This document shows, piece by piece, positions 52,451 to 62,554 of a stretch of DNA of 64,000 nt. Under the pieces are notes generated by a model. The model had not been told where the DNA came from and searched no databases. It saw only the letters and a list, made by a program, of their open reading frames with translations. How positions within the stretch are numbered: the first letter of the stretch is position 1; the number at the start of each line of letters is the position of its first letter. The position numbers and the translations under genes were made by a program. This DNA comes from Bartonella alsatica (GTDB lineage Bacteria > Pseudomonadota > Alphaproteobacteria > Rhizobiales > Rhizobiaceae): NCBI RefSeq assembly GCF_013388295.1, contig NZ_CP058235.1, positions 970,001 to 1,034,000 of the forward strand. The letters run 5' to 3'.

Positions 52451-54235
52451 TTATTTAGCGAAGGGAAGCATAATAATAAAACGAGCACCAGTTTTACTAT
52501 TTCCAAATTCAGGGTCAACAATATTTTCAGCTTTGATTGTCCCATTATGAGCTTCAATGATTTGCCGACTAATAGAAAGGCCGAGTCCTGAGTTTTGACC
52601 AAAAGCATCTTCGTTTGGTCGATCCGTATAGAAGCGTTCAAAAATGCGTTCAATATTCTCTGAACGAATACCAGGGCCATTATCTTCAATGGTTAAAATG
52701 AGGGTTGAAGCATGACTTTTCATGGTTATATAAATTTTACCGTTATCATGGGGAACAAAAGAACGTGCGTTTTCAAGGAGATTGGAAATAACTTGTCCTA
52801 AACGGAGTTCATGTCCTAACACAAGATAGGCTTTCCCATGAGAACGTGGGACAATATTGAGATTTATATCAATGGTTTGTGTATTTCGGTATACTTCCTG
52901 TACAGCGTGAACAAGACTCTCCAAAAGCTGTTTCATATCAACAATCTGTGCAGTTTCACGAGCAAGCTCTGCATCGAGCCGTGAAGCATCAGAAATATCA
53001 GTAATCAAACGGTCAAGACGACGTACATCATGTTGAATAATTTCAAACAATTGTTCTTGTGCTTCTTCATTTTTAGCCAGTGGGAGCGTTTCAACAGCAC
53101 TTCGTAATGAGGTAAGTGGATTTTTTAATTCATGGCTTACATCAGCAGCAAAACGTTCAATAGCTTCAATACGCATATAAAGAGCATTGGTCATGTCACG
53201 AATAGAGGTCGAAAGGTGACCAATTTCATCTTCACGCATTGAAAAATCAGGAATTTCTATGCGCTTATTATGGCCTTTACGTACACGGTTGGCAGAAGCA
53301 GATAATTTGCTTAGTGGATGCGCAATCGTATGAGCTAAAAATAGAGACAGTACAAAAAGCACACTACCTACAACGGCAAAGACTTTAAAGATGACCAATC
53401 TTTCGCCTTTTACAATGTCATCAATATCTGAACCAGTGGTTGAAAGAAGAAGCGCTCCCACTACTGCACGATAACGTTGAACAGGGACAGCAACAGAAAC
53501 GATTAATTGACCTTGTCTATTACGTCGTTTAGCGGTAGCAAGAGATCCATTTAATGCTCGATAAACTTCTGGATAAGCAATACCACTGTTCTTTGCTTTT
53601 TCTCTATCAATAGTAATACCCTTGTCATAAAATACGCTTGAAAACCATAAAGAGAAGCGTTCCCATATGTTTTGTTTAATTTTTAACGGGGGTAAATCAT
53701 AGCTAAAAACTTCGCCACTAGAATAAAGAACACGCGAATCAAGAAGTAAAGTAGCATCCCGATCATAAATACGTGCCCTTGTTGTTTTGGGTGTGATAAG
53801 ACGTCGTAAAAGAGGGGCAACTTGTTCAGGGTTAATGGGAAAGTCCCAAGAATCGGTTGATTGCGGAGCAGGTGTAACACTTTCTCCAGCTTGTAATTCT
53901 AGAAGTTTTTGCGGATCAATGAGGATGGAATTCGTATCTATTGTTGCAGAAGCAGCAATAGCGCCAGCGATAATTTTTCCTTGGGTGCATAGACTTTTTA
54001 TTTTCGCTTCAATTAAACCATCGCGAAATTGATTAAGATATAAAATGCCTGTAACCAGAACAGCAAGAGCAGCAATATTTAATATAACAATGCGGCGTGT
54101 AAGACTAGAAAAAAGCAATTGTCTAAGAAGACGCTGTATCCTGAGATGCAAATGGGCAAACATGGGAAATGGCGTTGATGGGATACCATTTTGTGACGTT
54201 TTTTGCAGAGTTTCCAGTTGAATATTTTTTGTCAT
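52451..54235 (-). CDS. batS: Sensor histidine kinase BatS (ChvG/BvrS family)
   Basis: Inner-membrane kinase of the two-component system that senses the host or acid environment; in Bartonella BatR/BatS controls the VirB/D4 secretion system (established knowledge). One membrane segment is at about residues 48-68 (VILNIAALAVLVTGILYL), followed by a periplasmic ChvG-type sensor region, a second segment (VVGSVLFVLSLFLAHTI), HAMP, the H-box FAADVSHELKNPLTSL with His368, and ATPase motifs (NLLENARSF, IEDNGPGI, GLGLSISRQI). It is complete at 594 residues. It follows batR by 39 bases. Confidence 0.93.
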   Translation of the reverse strand: MTKNIQLETLQKTSQNGIPSTPFPMFAHLHLRIQRLLRQLLFSSLTRRIVILNIAALAVLVTGILYLNQFRDGLIEAKIKSLCTQGKIIAGAIAASATIDTNSILIDPQKLLELQAGESVTPAPQSTDSWDFPINPEQVAPLLRRLITPKTTRARIYDRDATLLLDSRVLYSSGEVFSYDLPPLKIKQNIWERFSLWFSSVFYDKGITIDREKAKNSGIAYPEVYRALNGSLATAKRRNRQGQLIVSVAVPVQRYRAVVGALLLSTTGSDIDDIVKGERLVIFKVFAVVGSVLFVLSLFLAHTIAHPLSKLSASANRVRKGHNKRIEIPDFSMREDEIGHLSTSIRDMTNALYMRIEAIERFAADVSHELKNPLTSLRSAVETLPLAKNEEAQEQLFEIIQHDVRRLDRLITDISDASRLDAELARETAQIVDMKQLLESLVHAVQEVYRNTQTIDINLNIVPRSHGKAYLVLGHELRLGQVISNLLENARSFVPHDNGKIYITMKSHASTLILTIEDNGPGIRSENIERIFERFYTDRPNEDAFGQNSGLGLSISRQIIEAHNGTIKAENIVDPEFGNSKTGARFIIMLPFAK

Positions 54236-54274
54236 CGATTTGATCGCCGTTCAAACTTTTGCGACAAAATAGTT

Positions 54275-54997
54275 TCATACCTCGTGAAAACGATAGCCTA
54301 CACCATAAAGTGTTTCAATCATTGCAAAATCATCATCCACTTGTTTAAACTTTTTACGCAGACGTTTAATGTGACTATCAATGGTGCGGTCATCTACATA
54401 GACTTGATCACTATAAGCGGCATCCATCAAAGCATCACGACTTTTTACCACTCCTGGCCTTTGTGCTAAGGTCTGTAGAATCAAAAATTCTGTAACAGTT
54501 AAGATAACAGGTTTATCTTTCCATGTACAGGTGTGGCGCTCTTGATCCATCACCAGATCTCCTCGCTTAAGAGAAGAAGTGGGAGAAGTTCCTGTTGCAA
54601 TTGGTTGGTTACGTGCATTAGAACGACGCAAAATAGCTTTCACGCGTTCTATGAGAAGACGTTGAGAGAAAGGTTTTGTAATAAAATCATCTGCTCCCAT
54701 TTTGAGACCAAACAGTTCATCAATTTCATCATCCTTAGAGGTAAGAAAAATAACAGGAATATCAGATTTTTGACGCAATCGACGCAAAAGTTCCATTCCA
54801 TCCATTCGGGGCATTTTAATATCAAAAATAGCTAAATGTGGGGGATGGAGTGTTAGACCTTTGAGTGCAGATGCTCCATCTGTATAGCTTTCAACCCGAT
54901 AGCCTTCTGTCTCAAGCGCAAAAGATAAAGATGTCAAAATATTGCGATCATCATCAACAAGTACAATCGTTTGCGTGATTGTTGGTGTATCTTTCAT
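54275..54997 (-). CDS. batR: Response regulator BatR (ChvI/BvrR family)
   Basis: OmpR-type DNA-binding regulator paired with BatS. The receiver has the acidic pocket VDDDRN (15-17), phosphoacceptor Asp59 in [10 protein letters not shown], and the Thr and Lys of FLTSKD...FITKPFS. The winged helix includes [15 protein letters not shown]. It is 240 residues long. In Rhizobiales pckA usually lies divergently upstream; here a BON-LysM gene does. The upstream 370 bases should hold the promoter, which I could not fix. Confidence 0.94.
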   Translation of the reverse strand: MKDTPTITQTIVLVDDDRNILTSLSFALETEGYRVESYTDGASALKGLTLHPPHLAIFDIKMPRMDGMELLRRLRQKSDIPVIFLTSKDDEIDELFGLKMGADDFITKPFSQRLLIERVKAILRRSNARNQPIATGTSPTSSLKRGDLVMDQERHTCTWKDKPVILTVTEFLILQTLAQRPGVVKSRDALMDAAYSDQVYVDDRTIDSHIKRLRKKFKQVDDDFAMIETLYGVGYRFHEV

Positions 54998-55373
54998 GGC
55001 TCCTTAGACCTTTCTATTGCTGTGGTAGCAAACTATCCACGCTATTTATATGGGAGTTCACATTTTTTTTGCAAAACAAATGTGGTACAAATTATAGCAA
55101 AGTAAACCCCCTTTCATTTTTACGATAAAAGCTTGTTTTATCTTTGCAATTTCATAATGCTTTTATGCATGTAAAGATCCCTTCGTTTAAAAGAAAATTT
55201 TCATAGAGATGTTTTTTATCAAAGTTTATTATTGTTTTTGTCCCAGAATTGAACAGGTTTGTTTTTAATTGTTGAAGTTTAGAAAAACCGCCTATCTGTT
55301 TTTAAGAGCAAAGAAAAGGGTGTAGTGATATATGCGCAAAAAATTTGCTTCCACTGCACGAAAGGAGACCATA
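54998..55373. other. Divergent intergenic region between batR and the BON-LysM gene
   Basis: About 375 bases, no gene seen. pckA, the common neighbour of chvI in Rhizobiales, is not here and no remnant was recognised. Confidence 0.4.
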
Positions 55374-55826
55374 ATGGGATTTTTTAATTTTATTAAAACG
55401 GTTGGCGAAAAGCTTGGTGTTGGAGATTATGAGCCAAAAGAAAAAGATTTTAAGGCTGCATTTGATAGTTTTCAACTTGACACAGAAAAAGTAAATATCC
55501 AGATTGAAAATGATAAAGCTATTTTAAGTGGTGAAGTTCCAAATAGAGAAACACTTGAAAAAGCACTTTTGGTAGTTGGTAATGCGCAAGGTATCTCTTC
55601 TGTTGATATTGATCAATTAAAGATTGCTGATACTGTACCTACAAAAGCTTCTCGCTTTTATGAGGTTAAATCGGGTGATAATCTTTGGAAAATTGCTGAA
55701 GAAGTTTATGGAAAAGGGCAAGGTGATAAAAATACATTTATTTTTGAAGCTAATAAGCCAATGTTAAAATCTCCCGATAAAATTTATCCTGGACAAGTTT
55801 TGCGTATTCCTGAAATTAATTGCACT
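55374..55826 (+). CDS. BON-LysM domain protein (YgaU/Kbp-like)
   Basis: A 151-residue protein with an N-terminal BON domain (about residues 25-85, IENDKAILSGEVPNRETLEKAL) and a C-terminal LysM domain (YEVKSGDNLWKIAEEVYG...IYPGQVLRIP). E. coli YgaU/Kbp of the same build binds potassium in the cytoplasm. No signal peptide is seen. The start was put at the ATG at 55374, six bases after AAGGAG; an in-frame upstream ATG (55332) is less likely. The stop codon lies at about 55827-55829. Confidence 0.9.
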
Positions 55827-55879
55827 TAAAAACAGAAAAATTTTTATTTCTTTACAGTATATTTTACAGCATTAAACAA

Positions 55880-55910
55880 AAGAAGAGTAGATATTTTTTC
55901 TACGCTTCTT
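55880..55910. terminator. Bidirectional terminator between the LysM and PCu(A)C genes
   Basis: AAGAAGAGTAGA pairs with TCTACGCTTCTT with one mismatch and a seven-base T-rich loop. It lies between convergent stops and is followed on the minus strand by TTTGTTTAAT. Confidence 0.6.
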
Positions 55911-55937
55911 ACTTTAATGGAGTGGTGGTAAAAGAAT

Positions 55938-56495
55938 TTAGTGAGTAGGGGCTGATTGGGAAGGTGATTTTCTTCTCATAGCGTTTACAGAAAAGAAAAT
56001 ATTAATAGTTCCAGCTTTTTCAAACGTCAATTTTGCCTTAATTTTGTCACCTGGTTTGAATGGTTGTGAAAGCCCTATGAACATAATATGATCACCACCG
56101 GGTTTAAGGGTAATTTCACCATTGCCGGGAATTTCAATGCCTTGGTGCATTTTGTCCATTTTCATAATATCATTAACAACGGCCATAGAGTGAATTTCTG
56201 TTGTCTGTACCCCTTTTGTTGAAACGGAAACCAAACGATCTGGGATATTACTGTGATTAATGATGTAGAGATAACCGCTAGCAACTTTTATACCTTTAGG
56301 TGTTTCGCGCGTCCAAGGATGAAGGATTTCTATATCTCCTACTTTATATTGGTGTGCGGCTGCAGGTAGGGTTATGCAAGTAAAGAGAAAAGCTCTTAGG
56401 AGATTTCTGACAACCTTTTTGACTGGATGATATTGTGCGTAAGTTGTATATTTAGATACAAGTTTTTTTGTTTTCTCGATAATTGATATTATCAT
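55938..56495 (-). CDS. PCu(A)C periplasmic copper chaperone
   Basis: Delivers Cu(I) to the CuA centre of cytochrome oxidase. The copper-site residues are in TEIHSMAVVNDIMKM and PGGDHIMFIGL, close to the H-M...H-x-M pattern of the family. A signal sequence precedes it (LLRAFLFTCITLPAAAHQ), though with a long basic N-region of about 35 residues. The start was put at the ATG at 56495, with a strong AGGAGG eight bases upstream; in-frame ATGs further up lack this. It has 185 residues. Confidence 0.88.
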   Translation of the reverse strand: MIISIIEKTKKLVSKYTTYAQYHPVKKVVRNLLRAFLFTCITLPAAAHQYKVGDIEILHPWTRETPKGIKVASGYLYIINHSNIPDRLVSVSTKGVQTTEIHSMAVVNDIMKMDKMHQGIEIPGNGEITLKPGGDHIMFIGLSQPFKPGDKIKAKLTFEKAGTINIFFSVNAMRRKSPSQSAPTH

Positions 56496-56847
56496 TGATT
56501 CACCCTCCTGCATTAGATTCATTTTTGAATAATTCTTGTCGTATTTAGCAGAGTTTTTATTAAAAATAAAAGAGAGAATTGCTAAAGTTATATGAACGAG
56601 GCAAGAATAAATAGATTTTTTATTTTAACGATACATTTAAAGGCGAAAGAATATTCTTAACTATATTAAAAATTTAATATGTAGATTAAAGAGAAGAAGA
56701 TGTTGAGTGTATGCAAAGCAGAGCCTTTAATAGCAGTTAATAATTAGGAGCCTAGAAGTAGAGTTGTTAAGAATAGATCGACAGATAATATTCTCACAAA
56801 CAGTGTATTTAATAATATGAGGTTTAACGCTATAGATTAGGTGATGT

Positions 56848-57184
56848 AAAAAACATCAGCATTTGTTTATCGTATAAAGAATGTTTATTATAAAGGTTTG
56901 ATTAAGGCAGATTGTGATATTTTGGGTATAGAATATTTACTTCTGAGTGATATTTCAAAAAGTTTTCCTACCAGAATCTTATATAACTATGAGAATTTAA
57001 GGGAAAATTCGTAATTATTGTTTTCAATTTTAAAGGTTGGTACGATTTGGTATGATTATAAGAATCGTAAGAAAGATATGCTTATGACGCTATTAGTAAA
57101 GAAGGCGTTTGCACATGAGTAGCATGCCTACTTTATTAAAGAAAAATTTTATTTTGCGAATGTTTCTCTCATTACTCTCTTGTA
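56848..57184 (+). pseudogene. Interrupted reading frame of unknown function
   Basis: One frame reads protein-like for about 112 codons with only two internal stops: KGLIKADCDILGIEYLLLSD, FPTRILYNYENLRENS-stop, then VGTIWYDYKNRKKDMLMTLL, VKKAFAHE-stop, and FIKEKFYFANVSLITLL-stop. Because frame is kept across both stops, this looks like a gene recently lost by nonsense mutation. I cannot name the family. No clear start codon is left at its 5' end. Confidence 0.5.
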
Positions 57185-57207
57185 GCAGTAAAAGCCTATT
57201 CTTATAT
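57179..57207 (+). promoter_or_regulatory. Heat-shock sigma (RpoH) promoter of dnaK
   Basis: CTTG (57179-57182), 18 bases, CTTATAT (57201-57207). This fits the alphaproteobacterial RpoH consensus CTTG-N17/18-CYTATNT. It lies about 145 bases before the dnaK ATG. Confidence 0.6.
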
Positions 57208-57350
57208 ACAAAACAGAAAGGCTTGTTGAGACTTGTGGTTTATTGTTTGTGTAACTTGAAGTGAGGTACAGGCTTTGAGTGTTATGAGGAGCTGTCTTAG
57301 AAAGATGCTTGATGAAGGTTGAAGTAGCTTGCTGAAATGGAGATTATAAT

Positions 57351-59243
57351 ATGGCAAAAGTAATTGGAATTGATTTGGGGACAACTAACTCTTGTGTCGC
57401 TGTCATGGATGGCAAAAACGCAAAGGTTATTGAAAATTCAGAAGGAGCGCGTACAACACCTTCGGTTGTTGCCTTTACCGATGGGGGGGAGCGACTTGTT
57501 GGACAACCTGCTAAACGGCAAGCGGTAACAAACCCTGAAGGAACGGTTTTTGCAGTTAAACGATTGATTGGCCGCCGTTTTGATGATCCGATGGTTGAAA
57601 AAGATAAAGCGCTTGTGCCTTATAAGATTATTAAAGGCGATAATGGTGATGCGTGGGTTGAAGAGGCAGGTAAGAAATATTCTCCGTCACAAATTTCAGC
57701 TATGATTTTGCAAAAGATGAAAGAAACTGCCGAGTCTTATCTTGGTGAAAAAGTTGAGCAAGCCGTTATTACTGTTCCTGCGTATTTCAATGATGCACAA
57801 CGTCAGGCTACTAAAGATGCAGGTAAAATTGCTGGATTAGAGGTTTTGCGGATTATCAATGAGCCAACAGCTGCTGCTTTAGCGTATGGTTTGGATAAAA
57901 AAGACGGAAAAACTATTGCTGTTTACGATCTTGGTGGTGGTACATTTGATATTTCTGTGCTTGAAATTGGAGATGGCGTTTTTGAAGTTAAGTCGACCAA
58001 TGGAGATACTTTTTTAGGGGGTGAAGATTTTGACATGCGCTTGGTCGGTTATTTTGCCGATGAATTCAAGAAAGAACAAGGAATTGATCTAAAAAATGAT
58101 AAGCTAGCATTGCAACGTTTAAAAGAAGCAGCAGAAAAAGCAAAGATTGAGCTTTCTTCTTCACAACAAACGGAAATCAATTTGCCATTTATTACAGCTG
58201 ATCAATCTGGTCCCAAGCATTTAACGATGAAATTGACTCGTGCAAAATTTGAATCTCTCGTTGACGATTTGGTTCAGCGCACTATCGAGCCTTGTAAAGC
58301 TGCATTGAAGGATGCAGGGCTGAAAGCTGGTGAGATTGACGAAGTTGTTTTAGTGGGTGGTATGACACGTATGCCCAAGATTCAAGAAGTTGTGCAAAGC
58401 TTTTTCGGCAAGGATCCACATAAGGGCGTTAATCCCGATGAAGTTGTAGCAATGGGGGCGGCCATCCAAGGAGGTGTATTACAGGGCGATGTGAAAGACG
58501 TATTGCTCTTGGATGTGACACCTTTGTCTTTGGGGATTGAAACATTGGGTGGGGTTTTCACACGTCTCATCGAACGCAATACCACTATCCCAACTAAAAA
58601 ATCACAAGTTTTTTCAACAGCTGATGATAATCAGAGTGCTGTAACTATTCGTGTTTTTCAAGGCGAACGTGAAATGGCGAATGATAACAAGTTATTGGCT
58701 CAATTTGATCTTGTTGGTATTCCACCAGCACCACGTGGTATGCCTCAGATTGAGGTTACTTTTGATATTGATGCGAATGGTATTGTCAATGTTTCGGCTA
58801 AAGATAAAGGAACCGGTAAAGAACATCAAATTCGTATTCAGGCATCAGGTGGTTTAAGTGATGCTGACATTGAAAAAATGGTCAAAGATGCAGAAGAGCA
58901 TGCAGCTGAAGACAAAAAACGCCGTAAAGGTGTTGAAGCTAAAAATCAAGCGGAAGCTCTTATCCATTCAACTGAGAAATCGTTGACTGAATATGGCGAT
59001 AAAATATCAGCAGAAGATAAAGGCCAGATTGAAACTGCAATGTCTGATTTAAAGTCTGCACTTGAAGGCACGGATACTGAAGAAATAACAGCAAAAATGC
59101 AGAAATTGGCAGAAGTTAGTATAAAGCTTGGCCAGGCTATGTATGAAGCTTCACAGACAGCAACAGACAATACTGAAACAGATACAAAGGATGATGATGT
59201 GGTCGATGCTGATTTTGAAGAAATTAATGATAAGAAGAAATAG
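57351..59243 (+). CDS. dnaK: Chaperone DnaK (Hsp70)
   Basis: ATP-dependent protein-folding chaperone. The N-terminal signature is [16 protein letters not shown], with [16 protein letters not shown] and [13 protein letters not shown] in the ATPase domain. The substrate domain follows (about 390-500), and the tail ends in an acidic [12 protein letters not shown] motif typical of DnaK. It is complete at 630 residues. A heat-shock-type promoter lies upstream and an attenuator-like hairpin lies before dnaJ. Confidence 0.98.
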   Translation: MAKVIGIDLGTTNSCVAVMDGKNAKVIENSEGARTTPSVVAFTDGGERLVGQPAKRQAVTNPEGTVFAVKRLIGRRFDDPMVEKDKALVPYKIIKGDNGDAWVEEAGKKYSPSQISAMILQKMKETAESYLGEKVEQAVITVPAYFNDAQRQATKDAGKIAGLEVLRIINEPTAAALAYGLDKKDGKTIAVYDLGGGTFDISVLEIGDGVFEVKSTNGDTFLGGEDFDMRLVGYFADEFKKEQGIDLKNDKLALQRLKEAAEKAKIELSSSQQTEINLPFITADQSGPKHLTMKLTRAKFESLVDDLVQRTIEPCKAALKDAGLKAGEIDEVVLVGGMTRMPKIQEVVQSFFGKDPHKGVNPDEVVAMGAAIQGGVLQGDVKDVLLLDVTPLSLGIETLGGVFTRLIERNTTIPTKKSQVFSTADDNQSAVTIRVFQGEREMANDNKLLAQFDLVGIPPAPRGMPQIEVTFDIDANGIVNVSAKDKGTGKEHQIRIQASGGLSDADIEKMVKDAEEHAAEDKKRRKGVEAKNQAEALIHSTEKSLTEYGDKISAEDKGQIETAMSDLKSALEGTDTEEITAKMQKLAEVSIKLGQAMYEASQTATDNTETDTKDDDVVDADFEEINDKKK

Positions 59244-59273
59244 TGGAAGCAAATGTATTGATCACTTGATAAA

Positions 59274-59310
59274 CCCGGCCTTTGAAATAGAAGGCTGGGC
59301 TTTATTATTT
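59274..59310 (+). terminator. Hairpin terminator between dnaK and dnaJ
   Basis: CCCGGCCTT, an eight-base loop, AAGGCTGGG (one G.U pair), then CTTTATTATTT. It starts 31 bases after dnaK and precedes dnaJ by about 90 bases, so it may reduce read-through and set a DnaK excess over DnaJ. Confidence 0.65.
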
Positions 59311-59401
59311 AGGATGAGTTGTAACTTTTTTGCTAAAAATATAAATTGAAAGTAAATATTATCCATGAAAATGGATACAAAAAATTTATCAGGAATACAT
59401 G

Positions 59402-60547
59402 ATGAAAGTAGATTATTATGAAATTCTTGGCGTGACTCGCGAATGTGATGATAAAAAGTTGAAATCTGCTTTTCGTAAGTTGGCAATGCAATATCATCCT
59501 GATCGCAACGCAGGAGATAAAGAGGCTGAACGGAAATTTAAAGAAATTGGCGAAGCTTATGAAGTTCTGAAAGATCCTCAAAAGCGTGCTGCTTATGATA
59601 GATTCGGTCACGCGGCTTTTGAAAATAGTGGACGAGAGGGAGCAAATCCCTTTAGTGGTTTTGCTGCGGGTGGTGGATTCGCTGATATTTTTGAAGATTT
59701 TTTTGGTGAAATCATGGGAGGGATGCACCGTAAGCGCAATGATGGTCGTGAGCGTGGTGCTGATCTGAGTTATAATATGGAAGTGACGTTGGAAGAAGCA
59801 TTTTCAGGAAAAAACGCACAAATTAATATTCCTAGTTCCGTTACTTGTGATGTTTGTGAAGGATCAGGAACGAAAAAAGGCTCTAAACCACAAGTTTGTA
59901 GATCGTGTCATGGAGCTGGTCGGGTGCGTGCTGCACAAGGTTTCTTTTCTATTGAACGAACATGTCCTACATGTCATGGACGTGGTGAAACGATTACAGA
60001 TCCATGCTCAAAATGTCAGGGAACAAGACGGGTGGAGAAAACACGTTCATTAAGTGTGAATATTCCAGCTGGTATTGAAGATGGTACCCGTATTCGTCTT
60101 TCTGGTGAGGGAGAAGCTGGCATTCGTGGTGGTCCTAGTGGCGATCTTTATATTTTTCTTTCCATTAAACCGCATGAGTTTTTTCAGAGAGAAGGGGCAG
60201 ATCTTCATTGTCGCGTTCCTATTTCGATGGTTACAGCTGCTTTAGGAGGTGAATTTGAGGTTTCTGATCTTGATGGTGTCAAAGCGCGTGTTAAGGTTCC
60301 AGAAGGTACACAAAGTGGACGACAGTTTCGCCTTAAAGGAAAAGGAATGCCTATGTTGCGTCGTCAGCAAGTAAGGGGTGATCTGTATATTCATATCACT
60401 ATTGAAACACCACAGAAATTAACACAAGAGCAACGCGAATTATTACAAAAATTTGCAGAACTTTCAAACCATGAGAATTCCCCACAGTCTCATGGTTTTT
60501 TTTCACGTATGAAAGAATTTTTTGAAAATATTTCAGGACAAAGTTGA
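59402..60547 (+). CDS. dnaJ: Co-chaperone DnaJ (Hsp40)
   Basis: Stimulates DnaK ATPase and delivers substrates. The J domain has YHPDRN near residue 32, followed by a Gly/Phe region and four zinc-binding repeats ([32 protein letters not shown]); the last repeat has Arg in place of the final Gly. The C-terminal domains are complete, giving 381 residues. Two ATGs stand in tandem; the second (59402) is at the better distance from AGGA and matches the usual MK-DYYE start. Confidence 0.96.
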   Translation: MKVDYYEILGVTRECDDKKLKSAFRKLAMQYHPDRNAGDKEAERKFKEIGEAYEVLKDPQKRAAYDRFGHAAFENSGREGANPFSGFAAGGGFADIFEDFFGEIMGGMHRKRNDGRERGADLSYNMEVTLEEAFSGKNAQINIPSSVTCDVCEGSGTKKGSKPQVCRSCHGAGRVRAAQGFFSIERTCPTCHGRGETITDPCSKCQGTRRVEKTRSLSVNIPAGIEDGTRIRLSGEGEAGIRGGPSGDLYIFLSIKPHEFFQREGADLHCRVPISMVTAALGGEFEVSDLDGVKARVKVPEGTQSGRQFRLKGKGMPMLRRQQVRGDLYIHITIETPQKLTQEQRELLQKFAELSNHENSPQSHGFFSRMKEFFENISGQS

Positions 60548-61894
60548 TGCATGGGTGTCAGAATTAATTGTGAGAAGAGTATGGTTGAATGATTATGTTC
60601 ATTAAATTTTTTATTACATCACAATCTGTAAAAGGATTAGGGCCCTCCTACTTAAAGAAAGAAGAATTTCTTTTAGCTGTTTTAAGATGAGTTTCTGTTA
60701 TAGGGTGATTTTTGCATTTCATTTCATAGCTCTATGGGTAAGTATTATGTCAAGGGTCTCTGAGGTTTGCAAAAGAGCTTATCCATGTGATAAAAAATGC
60801 TGAGTTACTGAGAACATTTCCAATATTACTATAGCTGCACTTTAGGCATGAGAGTTTTTTGTGATTTTTTTAGTTTGTAATCAAGCTGTCATTTAAATTG
60901 TATATTTGTACAATCGTTTGATTAAAAATAAAATTTGATAAGATTGTAAATGCACAAAGCTAAGGCCTAACATGGATTTTAATAGTATGCTTTAATATAC
61001 TATCAATGATTATTGATATAGGTGAGTTACAGAGAACTTTGCATTCGAGTTAGCAAATATATTGTTGTATATTCAAGGATATCTGAGATGATAGAAGTGG
61101 ATTGAAATTTTCCTTGTGCACTCTGTTATGCTTAATTTTGTTATATGAAAAAATTATAAGCCTGCATAAATTTATAATTTGAGGATTGTAATAATGTTTC
61201 AAACACCTCATTTAGATTGTTTTTTGAATATGAATGCTTATAAATGAAAAGATTGTGTCCTCTTGTAAACTAACAGAAAGAGTGATTTTCATTTTGGATA
61301 TTTTAATCTTAAGGAATAGTTTTTACGATTAATTTTTACCTTTTATTGAATCGAATAAGTGTTGAAGAAGTTGAGATAGAATTTAGTTACTACTTATGAG
61401 GAGAATCCTGCTATTCTTTGAATGAACAGATGGTTTATGAATAAGGAAAAAAATTAAATTTGGTGATATAGATTTGATTTAAATAGTTTATGCTAACTAT
61501 GCTGATTTTGTTTATTTCGTAAATAGAGTAAATAAAGAATAATTCTTATATCATATGAGTAACTCAAAGAATAAGTATATTTATCATTTACTTTTTTTCA
61601 TACTTTTTAAGTTATTATAAGAACTTTCTATATAAAACAAATTGTTTTTTCATAAAAAAAGGAAAGTACAATTTTATTCTTGATTAATTTAATAGAGCTA
61701 CCTTCATGTGATGATAAGGTAAAGTTTATGAAGAGGTATTTGAGTCTCTTCAAAGAAATTTGAATAGTTTGATCAGAGTAGAATGCTAAATCATGCTAGA
61801 GGTTTTCTGATATGACACTGTAAATATGCCAATACTATCTCATTTATTTCCAATGGTACGATTGCAATAGCATTTTAGGGATTAAGAAGAGACA

Positions 61895-62085
61895 TTCTTA
61901 GTCCTTTTTTAAAAGGTGTTATCCATAGACCAATTCTACTTATAATGGCAAGCAAACGTTTTTTATTGATTCATCATAAATGGGTTTGAAACGGTGAGGA
62001 TATTTTTATACTTGGTACTCTCTTTTAAGGTTCAAAATAGCAAATTATCATTATAAATCAATATATTGTAATTCTCCGTAATATG
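61895..62085 (+). repeat. Dispersed intergenic repeat, copy 3
   Basis: Carries GGCAAGCAAACGTTTTTTATTGATT (split as a core at 61947-61971) and the block AAATTATCATTATAAATC (62042-62059), matching copies 1 and 2 in order and orientation. Only about 190 bases are alignable by eye. Confidence 0.5.
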
Positions 62086-62320
62086 TATAGGAGTGGATCA
62101 TTCAATTAATATTTTTAATTTTCAGTTATTGAAAAAAGACACTTTTTAAAGTCAAGGTTATATAGTTCACTTAGATAGAATATATCTCTATGGGGGAATC
62201 TGATATTGGGAAATATTGGGATATGTCGGTGTCTATATTCATTGTTAAAAATTCCATTATAGGGTAAAATCAGTAAATTGGATGTGAAGCATGACTTGAA
62301 AGTTCTTCTAAACTCTGCTG

Positions 62321-62344
62321 CCATATTTTATAAATAAAATATGG
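62321..62344. other. Perfect AT-rich hairpin
   Basis: CCATATTTTA-TAAA-TAAAATATGG, a 10-bp perfect stem with a four-base loop, followed 10 bases later by TTTTTT. It might be a terminator for an unseen transcript on the plus strand. Confidence 0.4.
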
Positions 62345-62554
62345 GACAATAATGTTTTTTATACTTATTTTGTTCAATTTTTTGATGCCAATTCTTTTTA
62401 AGAAAGCTGTTTTTGATTCGTTCCATTATCACTTTTATCGTAATTTAAAGAAAAATTGACAATATTTAGGGGGGATAGATAAAGTAAAATTTATTTTCAC
62501 TTTTTCTAAACTCCACTAAAAGAGAAGATAAACAGTAATGAGGAGACTCTTTTA

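Larger units (their letters stand above)
56496..57350. other. Gap upstream of dnaK with a gene relic and heat-shock promoter
   Basis: About 850 bases. The right half carries an interrupted reading frame (56848-57184) and a sigma-32-like promoter (57179-57207), both listed. The left part, 56523-56840, is AT-rich with nothing recognised. Confidence 0.5.
60548..62554. other. Two-kilobase gene-free gap between dnaJ and argB
   Basis: The largest gap in the window. Downstream of dnaJ many Rhizobiales carry pmtA, and engB often precedes argB; neither is recognisable here. It contains dispersed repeat copy 3 (61895-62085) and a perfect 10-bp hairpin (62321-62344). A minus-strand frame at 62115-62324 is not convincing as a gene. 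No tRNA was seen. Confidence 0.5.

Noticed and set aside
62115..62324. Minus-strand 69-codon frame before argB
   Set aside because: No recognisable domain or ribosome site, overlaps a gap rich in hairpins, and ends near a repeat copy.
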